Assembly: GCA_964418745.1 (NCBI GenBank)
Contig: CAYQMX010000012.1
Span: 124,001 to 188,000 of the forward strand
DNA length: 64,000 nt
Source: Scleromatobacter sp964418745
GTDB lineage: Bacteria > Pseudomonadota > Gammaproteobacteria > Burkholderiales > Burkholderiaceae_C
Direction of reading: 5' to 3'
Below are positions 34,278-43,308 of this stretch, piece by piece. The translations under genes and the position numbers were made by a program. How positions within the stretch are numbered: the stretch's first letter is position 1; the number at the start of each line of letters is the position of its first letter. Below the pieces are notes generated by a model, which did not search any database, was not told the DNA's origin, and saw only the letters and a list, made by a program, of their open reading frames with translations.

Positions 34278-35009
34278 TCAGAAGTGGGTGGTCAAGGAGG
34301 TCAGCCACGCGGGCGAAGCCTGTACGATCCACGACTCCAGCGGCTTGTCCACGCCGGTGACGATGAGGACGGCGACAACCACCATGATCGCCCCCAGCAG
34401 CGCTTTGCCTGCCTTGCTCGCCTGCAGTAGCTTTCCGCGCGCCTTCAACAGCGTGGCGCGGGAGAGATGGGCGAGCGCGAGCACGGGAGCCGCCGCACCC
34501 AGGCCGAAGACAGCCATCAGCAAGGCCACCTGCGGCAAGTGCGATCCCTGGCTCGCCAGGACGATCGCGGCGCCAAGCGTGGGGCCGACGCAGGGGCTCC
34601 ACACGACGCCAAGCGCCAGGCCGATGACGAACTGTCCCTCGACGCCGCCGAGATCGAACCTCGAGAGGAGTGTGTTGCCGGCATCGCCGATGCCCGACGT
34701 GGCGGCGGCGAACCGCCGTTGCAGCGACGAGGACATCAGCACCAGCCCCAGCAGACCCAAGATCGCAGCACCACCGATCCTCAGTCCGGCGGCGTCGACT
34801 CCGATGGAGGAGCCGGCCCAAGCCAGCGTGGTCCCGATGACCGCATAGGACAGGGCCAGCCCCGCAGCCAGCGCCAGCGGCGCCCTGGGGTGAGCCGCGC
34901 TGGCCGAGCCCAGCAGGATGGGCAGGATCGGCAGCACGCAGGGCGACAGTGTGGAAAGCACTCCGGCCAGCAGGCCCAGGCCATAGGAGCCAAGGCCAAA
35001 CTCCATCAT
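34278..35009 (-). CDS. CcdA/DsbD-type membrane thiol-disulfide transporter
   Basis: A 243-residue membrane protein with six hydrophobic segments. The two redox cysteines are in the symmetrical motifs LSPCVLPILP (C24) and WSPCVGPTLG (C139), as in CcdA, which carries electrons from cytosolic thioredoxin to periplasmic partners. It overlaps the thioredoxin gene by the ATGA of the stop and start codons, so the two are translationally coupled. The exported thioredoxin is its likely acceptor. Confidence 0.9.
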   Translation of the reverse strand: MMEFGLGSYGLGLLAGVLSTLSPCVLPILPILLGSASAAHPRAPLALAAGLALSYAVIGTTLAWAGSSIGVDAAGLRIGGAAILGLLGLVLMSSSLQRRFAAATSGIGDAGNTLLSRFDLGGVEGQFVIGLALGVVWSPCVGPTLGAAIVLASQGSHLPQVALLMAVFGLGAAAPVLALAHLSRATLLKARGKLLQASKAGKALLGAIMVVVAVLIVTGVDKPLESWIVQASPAWLTSLTTHF

Positions 35010-35392
35010 TGCGTCGCCTTCTTGAACAGGTCCTCGATGCCAGCGGGTGTGGTGTCGCCCACCGAGCGACCGACCTCCCTGCCACCCTTGAAGGCGATCA
35101 AGGTGCTTTGCGAGCTGACCCTGAACTGCCGAAGCAGCGGCTTGTCGGCGTCGAAGTCGACCGTCAGGACGGCCACGTCCTTGTAGGTGGGCCCCGTTGC
35201 AAGGCCTTCGACGATGGGCTTCTGGGCTTTGCACGTCGGACACCAGGTAGCGGCCACGTCGACGAGCACCGGTTTGCCATCGTGGGCAAGCCGGTCGAAT
35301 TCCTGCTGGGTGTAAGGCCTGGGCTCAGCCGCGGCTGCAACGACGGCTGACATGGCGAGGGCTGCGATGGCGATGATCTTGGGGATGTTCAT
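35006..35392 (-). CDS. Exported thioredoxin-fold protein
   Basis: A 128-residue protein with a signal peptide (1-22, ending AAAAE) and the active site W-C-P-T-C (C51, C54). The ATG at 35392 has GGAGA upstream. Following strands: DVAVLTVDFDADKPLLRQFRV and STLIAFKGGREVGRSVG, the cis-Pro region replaced by S-T-L. It is probably kept reduced by the adjacent CcdA-type protein and supplies reducing power to periplasmic substrates. Confidence 0.9.
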   Translation of the reverse strand: MNIPKIIAIAALAMSAVVAAAAEPRPYTQQEFDRLAHDGKPVLVDVAATWCPTCKAQKPIVEGLATGPTYKDVAVLTVDFDADKPLLRQFRVSSQSTLIAFKGGREVGRSVGDTTPAGIEDLFKKATQ

Positions 35393-35733
35393 GAGGTCTC
35401 CGTGTATGGGTCCTCGGCGATGAGCCGAGTTCATGAGGTTGAGAGGGGTCGACAAGCCATTCGGGTTCGCGCGACCGAAGACTATTCCGGTTTGTCGCCG
35501 AGATCGGGTTACTACTTACATGGCTGGAGCGAAATGTTTTGGCTCGCGCGAAGCCGTTTGTCCAGCTGTGGTCCTCGGTGATTGGCGCTCTGCCTTGCGC
35601 GGGCCAGGTCGCGAGCTGGGCTACCTACGGTGTCGTCTCCAGCATCGACCGCGCCGAAGGCTCCTTCCAATACATGGCCGGCGTAGGGGTCGAACCTTGA
35701 AAGCGATGAGGCCGGGCGAGTTCACCGCGCCGT
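35393..35733. other. gene-free stretch between the thioredoxin and phospholipase D genes
   Basis: About 340 bases. No frame on either strand looks like protein. It contains the promoter region of the minus-strand thioredoxin-CcdA operon. No strong hairpin terminator for the phospholipase gene was seen. Confidence 0.45.
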
Positions 35734-37335
35734 CTACAGCAGGCCCTCGCTGATGAACGGCGAGAGCAGGAAGACCTTCAGGCGCGTCAGCGCGTCGACC
35801 TCCGGTTCGGACTCGAACACCGTGTCGCCCTGGGGCCCGGTATCGACCCACTGGACGACGTCGCGGGCGGCGTCCAGCCGGAGCCGATAGGTGCCCACGC
35901 CACGCAACTGGTCGATCAGGTAGGTCACGTTCTCGGCCAGCTCGGGCGAGTCGACGAGCAGGCCGATCTCGGTGTTTTCACGCGAGGACCGGAAGTCGAA
36001 GTTCATCGAACCGACGAAGGTGGTCTGGTGGTCGATGACGACCGCCTTGGCATGCAACCGGCCCACGCCCTTGCCCAGCTCGCTGCCCCACATCTGCGCG
36101 AATTCGCTGTCCATGCGCAGGATGGCGGGGCTCACCTCGTGGATCTGGACGCCCAGGTGCAGCAGGGACTTGCGGTAGTGCGCGTAGGCGGCGCTGACGA
36201 ACGGTTCGTCGTTGGCGGCCATGGAGTTGGTGACCAGTCCCACCGTGAGCCCGCGCTCGCGTACGTTCTCGAAGCAGTCGATCACGGCGCGGCCCGGCAC
36301 GAAGTAGGGTGACACGAGCAACACGTCGTGCCGGGCGTGGTCGATGGCGTCGATGACCTGGGCCGAGACGGTCGTCGGATCGTCGCCGTGCTCCGCCTTG
36401 CCGCTTACCTTCTCGGGGTCGTCCGCCAGCACGCGGATGTGCCCGCGCAGCAGCTTGAGCGGCGGGTGGCCGATGTCCGCGCTGAGCGGGGCGTAGCCCA
36501 GCACGTCGCGTCGCTGCATGGCCACCATCATGCGCATGGCCATGGGCATCTCGTCGACGGCGGTGAGCCTGTCGAATTCGGCGCGCCGGCGCTCGCGCGG
36601 CGTGTCGTCCGGCTCGATCGACTGCAGCGTGTAGACGCGACGGCTGTTCCAGTAGCGGTCGAAGGCCTGCGCCAGCTGTGGCACGACCTCGCCCATGGAC
36701 AGCAGGTCGAAGTCGATGAAGTTGCCGCCATCGCTGCGGAAGAAGTACTCGTCGGCGATGTTGCGGCCACCCGCGACTGCAGCCAGGCCGTCGGCGATGA
36801 ACAGCTTGTTGTGCATCCGGTGGTTCAGGCGCGCGAAGTCGAGCAGCGACCCGCCCCAGCGCGTGAGGTCGTTCGACCTGCCGATCGGGAACGGGTTGAA
36901 CAGGCGAACCTCCACGTGTTCGTAGGCGGCAATGCCGTGGAGCAACGTGCTGCTGCGGGCGGTGTAGAGGTCGTCGACGAGGATGCGAACCCGCACCCCG
37001 CGCACTGCCGCGTCGCGCACCGCGCGCAGCAAGATGCGGCCCGTTGCGTCGTCCTGCAGCAGGTAGTACTGGATGTCCAGCGTCTTGTTGGCGTGCCGGG
37101 CCAATGTCAGCCGGGCATCCATCGAGTATTCGCTGAAAGGCAGCGGGCGGAACGCCGATCCGCCGTCCTGCGTCAGGTCGGCCGGAACGATATGCGTGAG
37201 ATCCTCGTCTCTCGTGGGGGGAATCGACAGACTTTCCGGATTGCTGGACGCGCCGAGGGTGGCACACCCCTGCAGAACGAGCGCCAACAGCAGGAACGTC
37301 GTCGCCGAGACGAATTTGAAGTCGAGTTGGCACAT
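35734..37335 (-). CDS. Phospholipase D family lipoprotein (cardiolipin synthase C-like)
   Basis: A 533-residue protein with a lipoprotein signal (lipobox LQGC, C24). Two HKD catalytic motifs: H175-x-K177-x4-D182 and H428-x-K430-x4-D435, each followed by a G-S or G-G segment. The layout matches ClsC-like phosphatidyltransferases and related PLD enzymes. Lipidation suggests that it works on phospholipids at a membrane facing the periplasm. Transcribed alone; no partner (ymdB-type) gene beside it. Confidence 0.9.
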   Translation of the reverse strand: MCQLDFKFVSATTFLLLALVLQGCATLGASSNPESLSIPPTRDEDLTHIVPADLTQDGGSAFRPLPFSEYSMDARLTLARHANKTLDIQYYLLQDDATGRILLRAVRDAAVRGVRVRILVDDLYTARSSTLLHGIAAYEHVEVRLFNPFPIGRSNDLTRWGGSLLDFARLNHRMHNKLFIADGLAAVAGGRNIADEYFFRSDGGNFIDFDLLSMGEVVPQLAQAFDRYWNSRRVYTLQSIEPDDTPRERRRAEFDRLTAVDEMPMAMRMMVAMQRRDVLGYAPLSADIGHPPLKLLRGHIRVLADDPEKVSGKAEHGDDPTTVSAQVIDAIDHARHDVLLVSPYFVPGRAVIDCFENVRERGLTVGLVTNSMAANDEPFVSAAYAHYRKSLLHLGVQIHEVSPAILRMDSEFAQMWGSELGKGVGRLHAKAVVIDHQTTFVGSMNFDFRSSRENTEIGLLVDSPELAENVTYLIDQLRGVGTYRLRLDAARDVVQWVDTGPQGDTVFESEPEVDALTRLKVFLLSPFISEGLL

Positions 37336-37647
37336 TGGCTGCCTCCGGATGAATTGGCCTGCGCGCGGGATGCGAGCTTCGCCCTGCGTGGACGAAGCGA
37401 GCCAATGGATTCATTGTGGTAGTCGTGCTAACGAGCATTTCCCTTACAACAAAGGGGGCGGCGGGCCTCGGACTTGCATGCCTGCGCACCATGGGCGCTG
37501 GCGTTCTGCACCTGGAGCTCTTGGCAACGGGTCTGCCCGGAGTCGCCATGAGCAGCCCTTCGCGGACGTCAGCTTCGGAGTAGCAGGCTTGTCGTGGACC
37601 CAAAGCCTGGCCGGCGCGGGGTTCGACGACAGACGTGAAGACCTTGC

Positions 37648-37990
37648 TCAGAGATCGTGGGTCCGTTCAGCCGACAGGCGGCGTGCTACGTGGATTGAAT
37701 CTGAAGTCGGGTCTGCCTTGCACAACTTGAGGATCCGCGGTCGCAGGGCATCGTATGCCGGCACCTCGACGTCCGAAGTGCCGACAAGCGCTGTGGCCAC
37801 TGCAGAGGTACCCCTGGGCCCACGTCAGAACCGGCATGCGGTCTGCCACTTCCGAACTCGACAGGCGGCCGATCACCGTGGTGCACCGCATCATTCCTGG
37901 CCCCGACGGCACTTAAATCGCCAGCGCGGGAGCACTTGCCAACGTGCAGGCTGCTGCCAGCGCGACGAGCGACGATGCAAGGAGTTTCAC
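37648..37990 (-). pseudogene. Decayed small exported protein with frameshift
   Basis: From a GTG at 37990 the minus strand codes a textbook signal peptide (ASSLVALAAACTLASAPALA). A stop follows at once; the same frame then resumes with RLSSSEVADRMPVLTWAQGYL. A further shift gives SDVEVPAYDALRPRILKLCK and ends at 37648. Together these parts resemble small periplasmic proteins of the HdeA-like or Rap1a-like kind (a G-Y region, then a C-x-x-x-P segment). At least two lesions break it. Identity as a pseudogene is moderately supported; the family is uncertain. Confidence 0.4.
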
Positions 37991-38366
37991 TTTCGCAGTG
38001 TGGCGCTGCGAGCACGCTGCGCAAAGGCTTTGCAGCAGAATGGCATGCGGCCTAACGCCAGATCTCAAGTCCAAGGTCACCTAAGCGGTGTTGTTCTTGG
38101 CGGCCGCACGGCCTCCATGTGGAAGTCGCAGAGCGACCCGTTTCGACTATCCAGGGACGACAGCTCACGAGCAGTCCATAGACACGTCCGATAGACTGAC
38201 TCACACACCTCGAGCGATCCAATCCCCGCGACCACGACCCGGTATGCCTCGTTGATACGGACGGTTCTATCGCTCAGGCCTGTCAGCCTGCGCATTTCCA
38301 TGCAGCCGTTACCCAATGCGACATTCGCATGACCACCGACACCCCCCATCCACCGACCCCGCGCCC

Positions 38367-39146
38367 ATGCCCCACGTCGACACTTCTGCCGTGCTGATTT
38401 CCATGCCGCACAGCCACTACGCGGAGAAGGCACGATGGGCGCTGGATCGCCTCTCCATTCCGTATCGCGAGGAGCCACACGTCCCCTTGCTTCATCGCCT
38501 GGCGACCATGCGTCGAGGCGGCCGCAGCGTTCCGGTACTCATCCAGGGCGGCAAGCTCTACGCAGATTCCACCGAGATCCTTCGCCACTCGGATGCCAGT
38601 TGCGGCGGTGATCGCCTGTATCCGCGCGATCCCGACGTCAGGCGCTCTGTCGATATGCTCGAGGAGCGGTTTGACCAAGCGCTCGGACCGCACACGAGGC
38701 GTTGGGCCTACTTCCAGTTGCTGCCGCACCGAGCGTTACTTTTCCCGCTGATGGCGCGCGGTGTGCCTTGGATCGAAGCGAGCCTGTTGACTTTGAGTCT
38801 CCCGATCGTGACCTTGGCGATTCGCAAAGGGCTGCGCATTACACCGGACGGTGCGCAACGCTCTATCGTGCACATACGCGACATCTTCTCCCAGGTCGGC
38901 GACCTCTTGGCGGACGGTCGCCAGTACCTGGTCGACAATCGCTTCACTGCCGCGGACCTGACCTTCGCCGCGCTCGCGTCGCCAGTTCTATTGCCCGATA
39001 GGGGGATCGCTGCCTATCCGACCGTTGATGAGTTGCCTACCGCGATGCGCGAACCCGTCGAACGCTTGCGGGACACTCAGGCTGGGCGATTCGCCCTTCG
39101 GATGTATGCGCAGGAGCGATGGTGTACCGCCGCAGATGCAGCCTGA
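38367..39146 (+). CDS. Glutathione S-transferase family protein
   Basis: A protein of about 259 residues. N-terminal thioredoxin-like half: SMPHSHYAEKARWALDRLSIPYREE, then SVPVLIQGGKLYADSTEILRHSD (cis-Pro and the glutathione-binding D-S-T). C-terminal helical half contains TAADLTFAALASPV. The start is uncertain: an in-frame ATG at 38316 would add 17 residues; neither has a strong ribosome site. Detoxification role by family. Confidence 0.83.
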   Translation: MPHVDTSAVLISMPHSHYAEKARWALDRLSIPYREEPHVPLLHRLATMRRGGRSVPVLIQGGKLYADSTEILRHSDASCGGDRLYPRDPDVRRSVDMLEERFDQALGPHTRRWAYFQLLPHRALLFPLMARGVPWIEASLLTLSLPIVTLAIRKGLRITPDGAQRSIVHIRDIFSQVGDLLADGRQYLVDNRFTAADLTFAALASPVLLPDRGIAAYPTVDELPTAMREPVERLRDTQAGRFALRMYAQERWCTAADAA

Positions 39147-39251
39147 CACGCGCTGCAACGCCGCAGTCATGATCGTCGCTGTTCGGCGGCAGAAGCCGAC
39201 AGGCCCGGCGTGCCGAGGCCAACTGTGGCTTCGCCTCGATGCACCCTGGAT

Positions 39252-39288
39252 CAATTGCGGTCTGCCAAGTCCTGTAGGACTGCAATTG
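39252..39288. repeat. Nested inverted repeat downstream of the GST gene
   Basis: CAATTGC (39252-39258) pairs with GCAATTG (39282-39288), and an inner AGTCC (39268-39272) pairs with GGACT (39277-39281) around the loop TGTA. It could be a terminator or a remnant of the insertion site of the adjoining IS1182-type element. Confidence 0.4.
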
Positions 39289-39291
39289 GCC

Positions 39292-39720
39292 TAGCCTGTG
39301 TGAAAACCCCGGTCCTCGAATGGGGCCTGCCGCGTAGAGTTTCGAAGCATATCGAGATGGAGTCGGTATGCCCAGGTTCATCGAAGGACAGGATCGGCAC
39401 CAGGTCACGCGGCTGCCAGAGCCACTGGACGACTTCATCGCCGAGGACAACGCGGTGCGGGTCGTCGATGCATTCGTCAACGAGCTGGATCTGACGGAGC
39501 TCGGCTTCTAGGGCGTCCAGGCCGCGGAGGCGGACCGGCCGTCGTACCACCCGACGGTGCTGCTCAAGATCTATATCTACGGCTACCTCAACGGGGTTCA
39601 GTCGAGCCATCGACTCGAGCGCGAGTGCCGGGGCATTCTGGAGGTGATGTGGCTCACGGGCCGCCTGGCGCCGGACTTCAAGACCATTGCCGGTTTCCGC
39701 CGCGACATCGGCAAGGGCAT
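39292..39720 (+). mobile_element. Remnant of an IS1182-type insertion sequence
   Basis: The left part of an IS1182 family element: a possible terminal sequence CTGTGTGAAAACCCC near 39295-39309, then the N-terminal part of the transposase gene (39368 on). The element is cut off near 39720 and its right end is missing. It lies at the left side of the defence island. Confidence 0.6.
39368..39720 (+). pseudogene. Truncated IS1182 family transposase with amber stop
   Basis: From ATG 39368: RFIEGQDRHQVTRLPEPLDDF and VRVVDAFVNELDL are the N-terminal start of IS1182 transposases. An in-frame TAG at 39509-39511 interrupts it, after which the same frame continues with RPSYHPTVLLKIYIYGYLNG, then SSHRLERECR, then WLTGRLAPDFKTIAGFRRD. 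Similarity ends at about codon 117 of a protein normally near 450 residues. Inactive. Confidence 0.8.
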
Positions 39721-39975
39721 GCTTGTTGGCGCCCGTGTTTGCGTCTGAATTGGTCAGCTTAGCAGCGAGCGCTGGGACTACGAGTGGTCTCGCACAGAAT
39801 GCGAAGGTCATCGCCTTTTCCGAAAAGGCAAGATCTCCCAGTGCAACGCCTGCACTGTTGCTCGGGTGCGATAGCCACGGTTACGTGCATGTCACTCCGC
39901 TCGCCGAGCGTCGTCGGCTACGCTGCCAATAGCTGGGGATAGACTATAGGCCCTCCCACTTCCTCATCGCGAAAC

Positions 39976-40575
39976 ATGGCCAAACTCACAGTTACCGAGA
40001 TCAAGAAGCAAATCGCGGCTCTCGAAGCAAAGGCGGCTCGCCTGGCGGAAGAGGAAACGAAGGCGTCCGTCGGCAAGGTCCGCGCTCTGATGAATCAGCT
40101 CGGAGTCACGCTAGAGCACTTGTCTTCTGCGGTGTCGAAAAAGGCGTCGGCAGTCAAGAAGGCCATTGTCGGTAGGAAGCCTGCGACCGCCAAGCGCACT
40201 AGTAAGGGCGCTGCGAAGTATGCAGATCCAAAGACTGGCAAGACCTGGTCGGGGTTCGGTCGCGCGCCGGGATGGATCGCGGGCGCCAACAATCGCGACG
40301 CGTTCTTGGTCGAGAAGAGCGGAGTCAAATCGCCTGAGGCAGCCGTCAAGGCGCCGGTCGCGAAGAAGAAGTCCGTGGCCAAGAAGGCTGCGAAGAAGTC
40401 AGTCGCAGCGGCGAAGAAGGCAGCTCCCGCGCCATCGGCTGCCAAGAAAAAACCCTCTGCCAAGAAGGTTGTCCCGAAGGCCGCTGCGAAGAAGTCGGCT
40501 CAGAAGAAGGCAGCACCGAAGAGCGCGGCGGCTACGTCGCCTGCCGCAGACGGCGCCGCACCGTCCGCCGCCTGA
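39976..40575 (+). CDS. H-NS family nucleoid protein with long lysine/alanine-rich tail
   Basis: A 199-residue protein. Residues 1-50 form the coiled-coil dimerisation region. Residues 81-101 carry the H-NS DNA-binding motif in the form K-Y-A-D-P-K-T-G-K-T-W-S-G-F-G-R-A-P-G-W-I. Residues about 121-199 are an AAKK-type basic tail like histone H1. Such fusions occur in Burkholderiales. It lies beside the IS remnant at the left end of the defence island and would bind AT-rich or foreign DNA and silence it. Confidence 0.9.
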   Translation: MAKLTVTEIKKQIAALEAKAARLAEEETKASVGKVRALMNQLGVTLEHLSSAVSKKASAVKKAIVGRKPATAKRTSKGAAKYADPKTGKTWSGFGRAPGWIAGANNRDAFLVEKSGVKSPEAAVKAPVAKKKSVAKKAAKKSVAAAKKAAPAPSAAKKKPSAKKVVPKAAAKKSAQKKAAPKSAAATSPAADGAAPSAA

Positions 40576-41102
40576 GTTATCGGCATTCTTCCCTCAGAAT
40601 CACGGCTCGGTGAGACTGAGGCGAGGATTGCGTTCGCGCCCCAGCTCTGAGCGTCCAGATCGCTTTGGGCATGGGGGGCCGCATCGCACCGACTTCCATC
40701 GCGACGCTGTTGGAGGCGACCGCGGCTGACTTCCTCGCCGACGGTGCCCACCTTCAAAGCGTTGCGATAGGGCCGCCTATCGGGGTAGCCTTCTTTTGTG
40801 AGCCTGCACGGTGCAGCGCGCCGCTTCGCATGGAAGCGGATGTCAACTCGCCGTTGACTGCCTTGCGGTGGCAAGCGGTCGTGTGGAAATCGGGCGCCGA
40901 TTTCTGCAATCGCTGGCATTGCTGCCGCTCGCCTCGAGGCGCGGTTCGTCGGCGCCTGCAGTCCGGCCATACCTATTTCGGCGTCGGCCTGAGTCGCGGG
41001 ATCGATGCCGAGACTCCGCCTTGCATGATTCGGCTTGGCCGACAGGGCCCAAGGGCAGGCTTAACCGTTTCAGCGCTCGACGCCGGGCCGCAGGCCACCT
41101 GC
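40576..41102. other. gene-free stretch after the H-NS family gene
   Basis: About 525 bases between convergent genes. The open frames on both strands (such as the plus-strand one from 40665) have no protein-like features and overlap each other. No terminator with a T run was found. Confidence 0.45.
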
Positions 41103-42758
41103 TCAGTTCATTTCGACCTGCGGGCCGTAGCTGACGGCGTCAATAAGCTTCATGGCTTTACGCGCAGCCGACTGGGCGGGAACGAGCTCATCGTTGCGAT
41201 GAATCTTCACCAGCATCGCGCGGTCATCCGGATCAGATGCCGACTCGGCCAGCAGGCGAGTCCAATAGCGCCTGGCTTCGAGACTTGGCAGCGCGAGAAC
41301 TAATTCGTACGCGTCTCCCGACGCCAATTCGCCATCTGAGACCCGCTGCAAAGCGGCCTCTGCTTCAGGGCTGGCAGCTCGAGCAGTTCCTCGGTTTCTC
41401 CCAATGGCTGCCCCAAGCGCGCCCCGACGACGTTCCGCTGCAGCGAATGCGTCGCGCACGAAGACGGCCATCGCGTCTTCACGTGCCAACTGCTGCCGAT
41501 TCCTGTAGACCTCGAGGGCGGCCAAGGTCGGAGCCTCCTGCTGGCGGAGGTGTCCGCCGCCGCCAAGTCGAAATGCTCTTCTGAGTTGCGCTGTAAGCTG
41601 GGGCAGGTCATCGACCATTGAGACGATGAACCAGAACGGCCTGGTTGTGCCCGGCGTGGAAAGCGCCGTGATAATGAATGGCCACGCTTCGTGAGCCGTC
41701 AGTCGCGGACGGTTCAGCTCTTGCCCGAGCTGAATTGGGCCAAGCGTCCACAAGTCGAGAAGAAAGTTCTCAGGCGGGACGGCCTCGTGACCGGCGTCAA
41801 GCCGACCGTTCGCCGTACCGACATACGCGTCAAATTGCCCCAGAACGTCCCCGTAGGCCCTGCGCATTTGATGCGCGGCAACTGGAAGGGCATTAGGATT
41901 TTGGGGCTGCACGACGACCGGAAGACCACGGCCAGCGGCATTGAGCCTATGCAGCCGAACCGGTGCGGCCTGCTGCAGAGTTCGCAGGAGCAGGTTCACA
42001 TCGCCATCGGTTGGCGTCACGACGGATCGTTCAAAGGCCTCCAACCACTCCGGCGCCGCGTCTGGCACCTCAGGAAGCACAAGGAATAGTGACCGCAACG
42101 CAGCGCTTCGCTCGCCAATGGTGCTTCCTTCGGCGAAGCGCCTGGCGAGGTCTTCGACGATCACGTCCACGTTGACCGCGGCCTCCGGGGCACGTGGAAG
42201 TTGCTCCAGGTAGGGCCGAATGCGGGTCGATCTGGCGAGCAGGGCGTAGAAGTCCAGCACCTTTTGCGCCTGCATCATGGCGACCGCGCGAGACGGGCCC
42301 TGGCCAGCATGTAGACCGGCCGCCCGCTCCAGAATGATGAGGAGGAAGCCCTCAGTCGCGCCGTGCAGCTCACGCAGGTGAGCCGCGGCGTCATCGACGC
42401 CGAACGTCAAGAACGCGGCCCTGGGCGGCGGTGCCAGCAGTAGTGAGCGCACGTCATGCAACACCTCTCGAGCGGTCTTGTACTGGGTGCGCCCCGACAT
42501 CAGCGCGTCTTCACCGAGCACGTGAACCAGGATCGCAGACAGAGCCTGCTCCACGGCCGCGCCAATCAAGCCGGCCGGCGCTGCGAATTTCGCGGCATCC
42601 ACTCTCAGCTCATGCCGAGACGGCATGCCCATCCCAACGAAGGCCAAGTTCAGCGCCTCCTGACTGGCTTCGAGGAGCCTAAGACTGCTGGTGCGAAGGT
42701 ATTGCGGCATCTGGATAGCTGGACTAGAGAAGGCCTGATCGTAGGTGATGTGGGGCAC
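41103..42758 (-). CDS. Hypothetical protein of the defence island (551 residues)
   Basis: Start codon GTG at 42758; another in-frame ATG lies at 42710, and the frame stays open a little upstream, so the start is uncertain. It is mostly helical with no recognised motif. The N-terminal part (SLRLLEASQEALNLAFVGMG, then AAGLIGAAVEQALSAILVHVLGEDAL) has the amphipathic look of HEPN-like or abortive-infection helices, but no R-x4-6-H signature is present. Good coding quality along its full length supports it as a gene. Sits alone on the minus strand between gene-free stretches. Function unknown. Confidence 0.7.
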   Translation of the reverse strand: MPHITYDQAFSSPAIQMPQYLRTSSLRLLEASQEALNLAFVGMGMPSRHELRVDAAKFAAPAGLIGAAVEQALSAILVHVLGEDALMSGRTQYKTAREVLHDVRSLLLAPPPRAAFLTFGVDDAAAHLRELHGATEGFLLIILERAAGLHAGQGPSRAVAMMQAQKVLDFYALLARSTRIRPYLEQLPRAPEAAVNVDVIVEDLARRFAEGSTIGERSAALRSLFLVLPEVPDAAPEWLEAFERSVVTPTDGDVNLLLRTLQQAAPVRLHRLNAAGRGLPVVVQPQNPNALPVAAHQMRRAYGDVLGQFDAYVGTANGRLDAGHEAVPPENFLLDLWTLGPIQLGQELNRPRLTAHEAWPFIITALSTPGTTRPFWFIVSMVDDLPQLTAQLRRAFRLGGGGHLRQQEAPTLAALEVYRNRQQLAREDAMAVFVRDAFAAAERRRGALGAAIGRNRGTARAASPEAEAALQRVSDGELASGDAYELVLALPSLEARRYWTRLLAESASDPDDRAMLVKIHRNDELVPAQSAARKAMKLIDAVSYGPQVEMN

Positions 42759-43308
42759 GCAGCTGAGCAGTTCTAAAAAACCGGCCTGCAGCCAACTTCG
42801 AGTCTCGACTGGCCTAGATTGGCCTCAAAGGCGCTGCCGGTTGCAGCAGCACCTCCGGCCGAGGTAAATCTGGCGACTGCTTCAACGCCGCCTTTGCAAC
42901 CGTGCCCACCCTCAGAACCTGCCGCGAGAACCATGGGTTGTGTCGATGGGGCAAGCGGCAGCGGTGCGTGATGTTGCCTCGGCTGGATGGTCCCGAAGGC
43001 ACCACTTTGCCAATAGGCCAAGAAGCTGCTTGACGCTGGATCGACTGCCCTATGCGCGGAGAGACGCCCTACGCGACACTTGCAGTCGGCGACGCTCAAG
43101 AAGCGGGCACCAGCGTCGAGGCCAACTTAGCGTGCGTGCTAGCCGCCAACCGTCGTTGGAACGGTACTTCCCACTGCATCGTCGGTCGAGAGACCCGCGA
43201 GTGCGGCGATTCGCAAGCGCGTCGCTTTTGCGCAAAGCCAGTTAGACTTTATCGCGCAGTGCGTCCGAACGCGGTGTCGAAGCTGACCCCATCAGAGCGT
43301 AAATCGAA
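42759..43308. other. gene-free divergent region
   Basis: About 550 bases between the minus-strand 551-residue gene and the plus-strand 362-residue gene. No protein-like frame. It probably holds both promoters; no motif could be assigned. Confidence 0.45.

Noticed and set aside
35978..37603. 541-codon minus-strand frame overlapping the phospholipase D gene
   Set aside because: Out of frame with a protein that shows two full HKD motifs; composition is that of a shadow frame.
37073..38194. 373-codon plus-strand open frame over the region right of the phospholipase D gene
   Set aside because: No protein-like segments; the opposite strand carries a better signal (signal peptide and broken exported gene).
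40500..41303. Open frames on both strands between the H-NS and 551-residue genes
   Set aside because: They overlap one another and known genes, and neither shows a ribosome site or protein-like pattern.
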